From the NCBI GenBank assembly GCA_013214985.1, contig JABSRY010000203.1, forward strand, positions 1-5,362: 5,362 bases of DNA. Direction: 5' to 3'. This stretch comes from Hyphomicrobiales bacterium (lineage in GTDB: Bacteria > Pseudomonadota > Alphaproteobacteria > Rhizobiales > OSC116). A program made the position numbers and the translations under genes. The notes beneath the pieces are model-generated. The model made no database searches. It worked only from the letters and a program-made list of their open reading frames with translations, and was not told where the DNA came from. Position 1 is the first letter of the stretch; every line of letters begins with the position of its first letter. Positions 1 to 4,257 of this stretch are shown one piece after another.

Positions 1-849
1 GTGTTCGAAGAGGTGAATGATGCATTAGGTCAAAATCTTTCACAATTAATGTTTGATGGCCCCGCAGACGAACTCACATTAACCGAAAACGCCCAACCCG
101 CGTTAATGGCGGTCAGCCTAGCCGTAATGCGTATTCTAGAATCAAACGGCATAAATATTGCCGAAAAAGCAAAATTTGTAGCAGGCCATTCGCTTGGCGA
201 ATATTCAGCGCTAACAGCAGCAGGGGTGTTTAGTTTAGCAGATACCGCAAAACTACTAAAAATCAGAGGCCAAGCCATGCAAAAAGCCTGTCCTGTTGGT
301 CAAGGCGCAATGGCAGCCCTTATCGGGCTAGATTTCGATGCAGCAATAGAAGTTGCAAAACTAGCAGCAGAAGGCGAAGTTTGCCAAGCAGCAAACGATA
401 ATGCAAATGGCCAAGTGGTCATTTCAGGGCATAAAGCAGCTGTAGAACGCGCATTAATTATCGCCAAAGAAAAAGGTGCAAAACGCGCCATCATTTTACC
501 GGTTAGCGCACCTTTCCATTGCTCATTAATGCAACCCGCTGCCGATGCAATGCAAGATGCCTTAGCAGATGTCAAAATGAGCGCACCAACAGTCCCGCTA
601 ATCGCCAATGTGTCGGCCAATATAGTTACCGATGTAGAAACCATCCGTAAATTACTGGTCGAGCAAGTAACAGGCACCGTTAAATGGCGCGAATCAATTT
701 TGTTTATGGGGCAAAATGGCATCGAGCAACTAATAGAAATCGGCTCAGGTAAGGTTCTAACAGGTATGGTCAGGCGTATAGATAAAAATATAAGCGCATT
801 TTCTTGCGGTACGCCAGAGGAAATCGATGCATTAATAAAAATGCTATAA
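1..849 (+). CDS. fabD: Malonyl-CoA:ACP transacylase FabD, 5'-truncated by the window edge
   Basis: This cytoplasmic enzyme moves malonate from malonyl-CoA to the phosphopantetheine thiol of AcpP, supplying extender units for fatty-acid synthesis. The reading frame is open from base 1; 282 codons are visible and end in TAA. The first codon is GTG, but it lies inside the protein: family members carry an N-terminal segment with a PGQGSQ motif before the VFEEVNDALG stretch, so about 30 residues are missing upstream. Counting from base 1, the nucleophile elbow AGHSLGEYSA (61-70) contains catalytic Ser64. Arg89 in KIRGQAMQ is the expected contact for the malonyl carboxylate. His173 in VSAPFHCSLM completes the catalytic pair. 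The ferredoxin-like subdomain includes GQVVISGH (137-144), and the C-terminal IEIGSGKVLTGMVRRI is typical. The gene ends 29 bases before the GGCT-like gene, so the two are probably co-transcribed. Confidence 0.96.
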   Translation: MFEEVNDALGQNLSQLMFDGPADELTLTENAQPALMAVSLAVMRILESNGINIAEKAKFVAGHSLGEYSALTAAGVFSLADTAKLLKIRGQAMQKACPVGQGAMAALIGLDFDAAIEVAKLAAEGEVCQAANDNANGQVVISGHKAAVERALIIAKEKGAKRAIILPVSAPFHCSLMQPAADAMQDALADVKMSAPTVPLIANVSANIVTDVETIRKLLVEQVTGTVKWRESILFMGQNGIEQLIEIGSGKVLTGMVRRIDKNISAFSCGTPEEIDALIKML

Positions 850-865
850 TCATATAGCTTCAATT

Positions 866-871
866 AAGAGG
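866..871 (+). promoter_or_regulatory. Ribosome binding site of the GGCT-like gene
   Basis: AAGAGG lies seven bases before the ATG at 879. It is a good Shine-Dalgarno match at normal spacing, which fixes the start of the broken GGCT-like gene and suggests that translation initiation has been kept intact. Confidence 0.75.
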
Positions 872-878
872 TGTTATT

Positions 879-1374
879 ATGAACTCAAACAAAATCAAAT
901 ATTTTGCGTATGGCTCAAATATGCTTAGTGCGCGTTTAAGAGATCGTTGCCCCTCAATAAAGGCTTTTAGGCACAGCCTATGCGCATTCACACTATGTTT
1001 CTTTTGCAAAAAAAGGCAAAGATGGCTCAGGCAAAGCTGCAATCATCAAAACGGCCGATGAAAAAGACATCGTTCATGGTGTGGTTTATGAAATGAACGT
1101 AAATGAACTGGCCGCTTTAAATGTAGTCGAATATAACTATCAACGTAGCGACGATTTTATAGTTATTCTTAATGGCAAAGAAGTCAAAACAATCACCTAT
1201 TATGTACAAAAAAGTGACTTAGAGGTGGGTTTGCTGCCATGTGATTGGTATCGTGACATAATATTATTAGGCGCAAAAGAGCATCAATTGGATGCCGAAT
1301 ATATAAAGCAGTTCGAAAATCTAATTACCGTAAAAGATCCAGAAAATATCGATAATAAATACGTTATAAAATAA
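879..1374 (+). pseudogene. Gamma-glutamylcyclotransferase (GGCT/AIG2-like) gene with a +1 frameshift
   Basis: Enzymes of this family release 5-oxoproline from gamma-glutamyl amino acids or related compounds; the substrate here is unknown. The first frame, from ATG 879, gives MNSNKIKYFAYGSNMLSARL, with the substrate-binding YGSN motif at residues 11-14, and continues to CPSIKA. It then loses family resemblance and stops at 1061. The next frame, from about 961, continues the family sequence without a gap: GTAYAHSHYVSFAKKGKDGS, then VVYEMNVNELAALNVVEYNY with the likely catalytic Glu84, then CDWYRDIILLGAKEHQLDAE, stopping at 1374. Removing one T from the run at 965-968 joins the halves (GCT TTA GGC ACA) into 164 residues, a usual family length. 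Apart from that one base I see no decay. It may be a recent pseudogene, a base-calling error, or (less likely) programmed frameshifting. The gene sits between fabD and fabG, which are normally adjacent. Confidence 0.88.
965..968 (+). other. Frameshift site: extra T in a run of four
   Basis: The zero-frame codons here are GCT TTT AGG CAC, and the frame that carries the family sequence resumes at GGC (970). Deleting one T gives GCT TTA GGC ACA GCC TAT, which joins the two halves of the GGCT-like gene. Placement within the T run is arbitrary; the shift could lie a few codons either way, but the conserved sequence on both sides keeps it within roughly 950-970. Confidence 0.75.
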
Positions 1375-1396
1375 ACCAAAATCTCCAAAGTTTATG

Positions 1397-1449
1397 GAAT
1401 GAATCCCCGAAGTTTCTTGAATGAATCCCCGAAGTTTCTTGAATGAATC
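1397..1449 (+). repeat. 22-bp tandem direct repeat, 2.4 copies, upstream of fabG
   Basis: Copies at 1397-1418 and 1419-1440 are identical. Each begins GAATGAATCCCC and ends GAAGTTTCTT (the two parts adjoin). A third, partial copy (GAATGAATC) occupies 1441-1449. A degraded copy may precede the array: 1383-1396 matches the second part of the unit at 10 of 14 positions. The unit length is not a multiple of three and no gene covers the array, so this is not a protein repeat. It begins 22 bases after the GGCT-like stop codon and ends one base before a candidate -35 box for fabG. Twenty-two bases is about two helical turns, so a protein binding each copy would sit on the same DNA face. A plain slippage duplication is the alternative. 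Confidence 0.93.
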
Positions 1450-1450
1450 A

Positions 1451-1478
1451 TTGTAACCAATTTTAAATTGCTTATATT
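1451..1478 (+). promoter_or_regulatory. Candidate sigma-70-type promoter for fabG, with a palindrome in the spacer
   Basis: TTGTAA (1451-1456, four of six matches to TTGACA) and TATATT (1473-1478, five of six matches to TATAAT) are 16 bases apart. Transcription would start near 1485, giving a leader of about 23 bases that includes the fabG ribosome binding site. The spacer contains a perfect 13-base palindrome, CAATTT-T-AAATTG (1458-1470), a possible operator. The region is AT-rich, so chance matches are easy; the support is the spacing, the position directly before fabG, and the tandem repeat abutting the -35 box. Confidence 0.45.
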
Positions 1479-1495
1479 TGAATTGTAAAATTATA

Positions 1496-1500
1496 AAAGG
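1496..1500 (+). promoter_or_regulatory. Ribosome binding site that sets the fabG start
   Basis: AAAGG is followed by seven bases and then ATG 1508. It decides for this ATG over the in-frame TTG at 1478, which has no comparable site and would add ten residues that do not look like FabG. Confidence 0.75.
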
Positions 1501-1507
1501 CAAATCT

Positions 1508-2245
1508 ATGTTTGATTTAACAGGTAAAAAAGCACTAATCACTGGCGCGACAGGCGGTATTGGTCGGGCAATTGCCGAAGCGTTTCATGCTCAAGGTGCA
1601 ACAATAGCAATTTCTGGCACACGCGAAAATGTATTGCAAGAGCTGGCAGATAGCCTAGGTAGTAACGTGCATGTAGTGCCTTGTAACTTATCCGACAAAG
1701 ATAGCATCGAAGCATTGGTACCCTCAGCAATCAAAGCAATGGGCGGCGTCGATATTTTAATTAATAATGCGGGCATCACGCGCGATGGTTTGTTTATGCG
1801 TATGAAAGATGACGATTGGGATGCGGTAATTTCGGTAAACCTGACCGCAGCAATGCGCTTATCCCGCGCTGTTATGCGCGGTATGATGAAAGCACGTCAT
1901 GGCCGAATCATTAACATTTCATCGGTTGTGGGGGTTGCTGGCAATCCTGGTCAAGCCAATTATGTAGCATCAAAAGCTGCTATCATTGGTTTAGGTAAAT
2001 CTTTAGCACAAGAAGTCGGCAATAGGGGCATTACAGTTAACGCAATTGCACCAGGTTTCATCGCCACTCCAATGACCGACGAACTTAACGAAAAACAAAC
2101 CGATGCAATCTTGGCAAATATCCCTTCAAAAAGATTAGGTACAGCGCAAGAAATTGCTTCTGCGGCTGTATATTTGGCATCCGATGAAGCAGCCTATGTT
2201 ACAGGCCAAACTTTGCATGTTAATGGTGGCATGTTGATGGTTTAA
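1508..2245 (+). CDS. fabG: 3-oxoacyl-[ACP] reductase FabG
   Basis: This NADPH-dependent reductase converts 3-ketoacyl-ACP to 3-hydroxyacyl-ACP, the first reduction of each elongation cycle, and normally works as a cytoplasmic tetramer. The product is 245 residues, the usual length for classical short-chain dehydrogenases of this type. It starts MFDLTGKKALITGATGGIGR, with the Rossmann glycine motif TGATGGIG at 12-19. The NNAG motif follows at 86-89. The catalytic set is Asn111 (VNLTAA), Ser139 (INISSV), Tyr152 and Lys156 (NYVASK). The APGFIATPMTDEL segment and the ending VTGQTLHVNGGMLMV are strongly FabG-like, and the place beside acpP and fabF separates it from other SDR family members. The 133-base gap upstream with a candidate promoter suggests fabG may be transcribed separately from fabD. 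No internal damage is visible. Confidence 0.97.
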   Translation: MFDLTGKKALITGATGGIGRAIAEAFHAQGATIAISGTRENVLQELADSLGSNVHVVPCNLSDKDSIEALVPSAIKAMGGVDILINNAGITRDGLFMRMKDDDWDAVISVNLTAAMRLSRAVMRGMMKARHGRIINISSVVGVAGNPGQANYVASKAAIIGLGKSLAQEVGNRGITVNAIAPGFIATPMTDELNEKQTDAILANIPSKRLGTAQEIASAAVYLASDEAAYVTGQTLHVNGGMLMV

Positions 2246-2260
2246 TCGTTTTCGTATGTT

Positions 2261-2289
2261 CGTATTTGGCTAATCTGTGCGAAAATACG
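2261..2289 (+). other. Weak stem-loop just after fabG
   Basis: CGTATTT (2261-2267) pairs with AAATACG (2283-2289) around a 15-base loop. No T tract follows, so it is not a convincing terminator. It may protect the fabG mRNA end or be chance in AT-rich DNA. Confidence 0.25.
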
Positions 2290-2298
2290 GTAAATTTC

Positions 2299-2336
2299 GG
2301 TAAAAACGCATGTTTTTATGATATTTTTACCTTTAA
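2299..2336 (+). terminator. Possible terminator or stem-loop between fabG and acpP
   Basis: GGTAAAAA (2299-2306) and TTTTTACC (2324-2331) form an eight-base perfect inverted repeat. Inside the loop CAT (2309-2311) can pair with ATG (2318-2320). The following bases, TTTAA, are only moderately T-rich and the stem is AU-rich, so intrinsic termination would be weak. If it does work, it would separate fabG transcripts from acpP. Confidence 0.35.
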
Positions 2337-2381
2337 TTAAAATCTTAACTTGATTTTTTTAAAAAAAAGTGCAACAGAGTG

Positions 2382-2416
2382 CAAACATTTAAGGAAGCTA
2401 GTGCACCAAATGTTTG
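2382..2416 (+). other. Nine-base perfect inverted repeat upstream of acpP
   Basis: CAAACATTT (2382-2390) and AAATGTTTG (2408-2416) are exact reverse complements around a 17-base loop, where GG (2393-2394) and CC (2406-2407) could extend the stem. If transcription starts upstream of it, the acpP leader RNA would fold here. No T tract follows, so it is not an intrinsic terminator. An A/T tract (2354-2368) just upstream could be an UP-like element, but I could not assign -35 and -10 boxes for acpP with confidence. Confidence 0.45.
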
Positions 2417-2422
2417 TGGTTT

Positions 2423-2437
2423 TATGGTTAAACCATA
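2423..2437 (+). promoter_or_regulatory. 15-base palindrome upstream of acpP, candidate operator
   Basis: TATGGTT-A-AACCATA is a perfect dyad with a single central base, 60 bases before the acpP start. Its size and shape suit a dimeric repressor site. As RNA it could form a five-pair stem with a five-base loop. No regulator can be named from the sequence. Confidence 0.35.
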
Positions 2438-2469
2438 GAAAACAACTATATTTGCGGTTGGCATTATGC

Positions 2470-2484
2470 TTTTACGCAGTAAAA
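2470..2484 (+). other. Small hairpin directly before the acpP ribosome binding site
   Basis: TTTTAC (2470-2475) and GTAAAA (2479-2484) pair around GCA, one base before the GAAGGA ribosome binding site at 2486-2491. A short palindrome, GCATTATGC (2461-2469), abuts it. A hairpin this close to the Shine-Dalgarno could stabilise the leader or tune initiation without hiding the site. It is short, so chance is possible. Confidence 0.3.
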
Positions 2485-2485
2485 C

Positions 2486-2491
2486 GAAGGA
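2486..2491 (+). promoter_or_regulatory. Strong ribosome binding site of acpP
   Basis: GAAGGA lies six bases before ATG 2498. It is among the best Shine-Dalgarno matches in the window, as expected for a very abundant small protein. Confidence 0.8.
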
Positions 2492-2497
2492 AATATA

Positions 2498-2731
2498 ATG
2501 AGTGATATAGCAGAAGGCGTAAAAAAAATTGTTGTTGAACATCTAGGTGTTGATGCAGACAAAGTTCAAGAAGCTTCAAGCTTCATCGACGATCTAGGTG
2601 CCGATAGCCTAGATACAGTAGAACTTGTTATGGCATTCGAAGATGAATTCTCAGTAGAGATTCCGGATGATGCAGCTGAACATATTTCAACTGTTGGTGA
2701 TGCAATTAAATTCATCACAGAAAATAAATAA
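2498..2731 (+). CDS. acpP: Acyl carrier protein AcpP
   Basis: This small acidic cytoplasmic protein carries malonate and all growing acyl chains as thioesters on a 4'-phosphopantetheine arm; it is the shared substrate of FabD, FabG and FabF. The product has 77 residues, the normal length, in four predicted helices. The attachment motif GADSLD spans residues 34-39, and Ser37 is the modified serine. The recognition helix that follows, DTVELVMAFEDEFSVEIPDD, is the acidic surface that docks partner enzymes. The start MSDIAEGVKKIVVEHLGVDA is characteristic of alphaproteobacterial AcpP. The gene is flanked by a dyad-rich upstream gap and a strong terminator, so it is probably made as a separate abundant transcript, which is usual for this gene. 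Confidence 0.98.
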   Translation: MSDIAEGVKKIVVEHLGVDADKVQEASSFIDDLGADSLDTVELVMAFEDEFSVEIPDDAAEHISTVGDAIKFITENK

Positions 2732-2752
2732 TCAATATTTCGATATTTGTAC

Positions 2753-2788
2753 AAACGGCCCACTTAATTTTAAGTGGGCTGTTTTTTT
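2753..2788 (+). terminator. Strong intrinsic terminator of acpP
   Basis: GGCCCACTTAA (from 2757, first pair G-U) pairs with TTAAGTGGGC (2770-2779). Further pairing of AAAC (2753-2756) with GTTT (2781-2784) extends the stem, and a run of seven T (2782-2788) follows. It lies 21 bases after the acpP stop and should largely separate acpP from fabF transcription. Confidence 0.93.
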
Positions 2789-2845
2789 ATGGGCTTTTTT
2801 TCAATAATTATTCATAGATGTGTATAAAAAGCGTTAAAATCAAAC

Positions 2846-2866
2846 AATGTTGTTTGCAACATTTTT
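2846..2866 (+). other. Small hairpin with T run between acpP and fabF
   Basis: AATGTTG (2846-2852) and CAACATT (2857-2863) form a seven-pair stem with a TTTG loop, and T continues to 2866. An overlapping alternative dyad, AAACAA (2842-2847) with TTGTTT (2850-2855), excludes it. It could be a weak back-up terminator or a binding site. Confidence 0.35.
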
Positions 2867-2886
2867 ATAAATACCTTAATTTAATC

Positions 2887-2905
2887 AAGTAATATAATAT
2901 TACTT
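2887..2905 (+). promoter_or_regulatory. 19-base perfect palindrome overlapping a TATAAT, upstream of fabF
   Basis: AAGTAATAT-A-ATATTACTT is a perfect dyad of nine-base arms around one A, 24 bases before the fabF ATG. Its centre contains a consensus -10 hexamer, TATAAT (2893-2898). No good -35 box stands 16-18 bases upstream, so the promoter is uncertain. A palindrome over a -10 box is the classic layout of a repressor operator. AT-rich DNA raises the chance of such matches, but a perfect 19-base one directly before a gene start is notable. Confidence 0.5.
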
Positions 2906-2916
2906 AGAAAATAAAG

Positions 2917-2921
2917 TAAGG
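2917..2921 (+). promoter_or_regulatory. Ribosome binding site that sets the fabF start
   Basis: TAAGG lies eight bases before ATG 2930 but only two before the in-frame GTG at 2924. The spacing therefore favours ATG 2930, and MLKRVVITGLGMVTP is the usual FabF N-terminus. Confidence 0.7.
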
Positions 2922-2929
2922 TCGTGTTT

Positions 2930-4198
2930 ATGTTAAAACGTGTTGTTATCACTGGTTTGGGTATGGTTACACCTTTGGCCGACGGTGTCGAGGAAACGTG
3001 GAGCAAACTGTTAGATGGTCAGTCAGGCATTTCAAAAATCACAAATTTTGAAACAGGTGACTTGGCAGCAAAAATTGCAGGTACAATTCCGCGCGGCGAT
3101 GGCACGAATGGCACATTTAATGCCGATAAATATATGCTGCCCAAAGAGCAGAAAAAAGTAGACGACTTTATCATTTATGGCGTTGCTGCAGCCATTCAAG
3201 CAGTCGAAGATTCAGGCTGGGTACCAAGCGATTACGAAGATGAATGCCGCACTGGTGTGCTTATTGGTTCTGGTATTGGCGGCTTAAGCGGCATTGCAGA
3301 TGCCGCGGTTATGATGGAAAAGCGTGGCCCAAGGCGGGTCAGCCCATTTTTCATTCCTGGTCGCTTAATCAACCTAATCTCAGGTCATGTTTCCATAAAA
3401 TATAAATTCCGCGGGCCAAATCACAGTGTCGTAACCGCTTGTTCCACTGGCGCACACGCCATTGGCGATGCTGCCCGTCTAATCTCATTAGGCGATGCAG
3501 ATGTGATGATAGCAGGCGGCGCCGAAAGCCCCATTTGTCGTATCGGCATTGCAGGTTTTGTTGCTTGTAAAGCACTGTCTACAGGGTTTAACGATGACCC
3601 AACATCCGCGTCACGTCCTTATGATAAAGACCGTGATGGCTTCGTCATGGGCGAGGGCGCAGGCATTGTCGTGCTAGAAGAATTACAACATGCATTAGAC
3701 CGTGGCGCCAAAATTTACGGCGAAATTTGCGGTTACGGTTTGTCTGGCGACGCCCATCACATTACCGCACCCGCTGCCGATGGCGATGGCGCTTTTAGAG
3801 CAATGAAAGCTTGTATAGAACGCGCAGGCGTTACTGCCGATGAAATCGACTATGTTAACGCCCATGGCACCTCAACACCACTGGGTGATGAAATAGAATT
3901 ACGCGCAGTGGAACGCCTATTTGGCAACGGAGGCGAAGGGCTAACAATGAGCTCAACTAAATCTGCAACAGGCCATTTGCTTGGTGGTGCTGGCGCAATA
4001 GAAGCAATTTTTGCAACCCTCGCAATTCGCGATAATGTCGTGCCACCCACGCTTAACTTGGACAATCCGTCAATGGATACAAAAATCGACTTGGTGCCAA
4101 AAGTTAAAAAAGAAAAACAAGTTGATATAGTGCTTTCCAACAGTTTTGGCTTTGGTGGTACAAATGCATCCCTGCTGATAAAAAGATTTAAAGATTAA
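2930..4198 (+). CDS. fabF: 3-oxoacyl-[ACP] synthase II FabF
   Basis: This condensing enzyme (KAS II) joins malonyl-ACP to an acyl-ACP with loss of CO2, lengthening the chain by two carbons; it usually acts as a cytoplasmic homodimer. The product is 422 residues, the normal size. The thiolase fold is complete: the N-terminal MLKRVVITGLGMVTPLADG, the active-site Cys171 in VVTACSTGAHAIGD, His312 in NAHGTSTPLGDEIEL, Lys344 and His349 in TKSATGHLLGGAG, and the C-terminal glycine-rich NSFGFGGTNASL (404-414). The Cys-His-His triad marks a KAS I/II type, and the position behind acpP with mltG after it supports FabF rather than FabB. Transcription is likely separate from acpP because of the terminator between them. 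No frameshift or unusual insertion is present. Confidence 0.97.
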   Translation: MLKRVVITGLGMVTPLADGVEETWSKLLDGQSGISKITNFETGDLAAKIAGTIPRGDGTNGTFNADKYMLPKEQKKVDDFIIYGVAAAIQAVEDSGWVPSDYEDECRTGVLIGSGIGGLSGIADAAVMMEKRGPRRVSPFFIPGRLINLISGHVSIKYKFRGPNHSVVTACSTGAHAIGDAARLISLGDADVMIAGGAESPICRIGIAGFVACKALSTGFNDDPTSASRPYDKDRDGFVMGEGAGIVVLEELQHALDRGAKIYGEICGYGLSGDAHHITAPAADGDGAFRAMKACIERAGVTADEIDYVNAHGTSTPLGDEIELRAVERLFGNGGEGLTMSSTKSATGHLLGGAGAIEAIFATLAIRDNVVPPTLNLDNPSMDTKIDLVPKVKKEKQVDIVLSNSFGFGGTNASLLIKRFKD

Positions 4199-4257
4199 CT
4201 TTATTTGAACATATCTCTAAATTATAATATTTAAACGTGAGTTGAAAAGCAAAATTA

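Noticed and set aside
300..863. Long open frame on the minus strand opposite fabD
   Set aside because: It is antisense to a clearly conserved gene, shows no recognisable domain, and has no support beyond its length.
879..1061. A separate 60-residue protein
   Set aside because: Only the first 30 or so residues resemble a known family; the rest is out-of-frame reading of the GGCT-like gene.
1081..1374. A separate 97-residue protein starting at GTG 1081
   Set aside because: Family sequence continues upstream of this codon in the same frame, so the GTG is an internal valine of the broken gene.
1397..1449. CRISPR array
   Set aside because: The 22-base units are directly adjacent with no spacers, and no cas genes are present.
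1478..1507. Upstream TTG start extending FabG by ten residues
   Set aside because: The extra residues are unlike any FabG N-terminus and overlap the candidate -10 box, while ATG 1508 has a well-spaced AAAGG.
2924..2929. GTG start for fabF two codons upstream
   Set aside because: Only two bases separate it from the Shine-Dalgarno; ATG 2930 has proper spacing and the normal N-terminus.
3850..4140. Open frame on the minus strand opposite the fabF 3' part
   Set aside because: It is the low-complexity Ser/Pro-rich reverse reading of conserved FabF codons, not a gene.
4201..4228. Promoter for mltG between fabF and mltG
   Set aside because: TATAAT occurs at 4223-4228, but TTGAAC (4205-4210) is only 12 bases away and the alternative TTATTT is a poor -35 box. 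No terminator separates the genes, so co-transcription with fabF is simpler.
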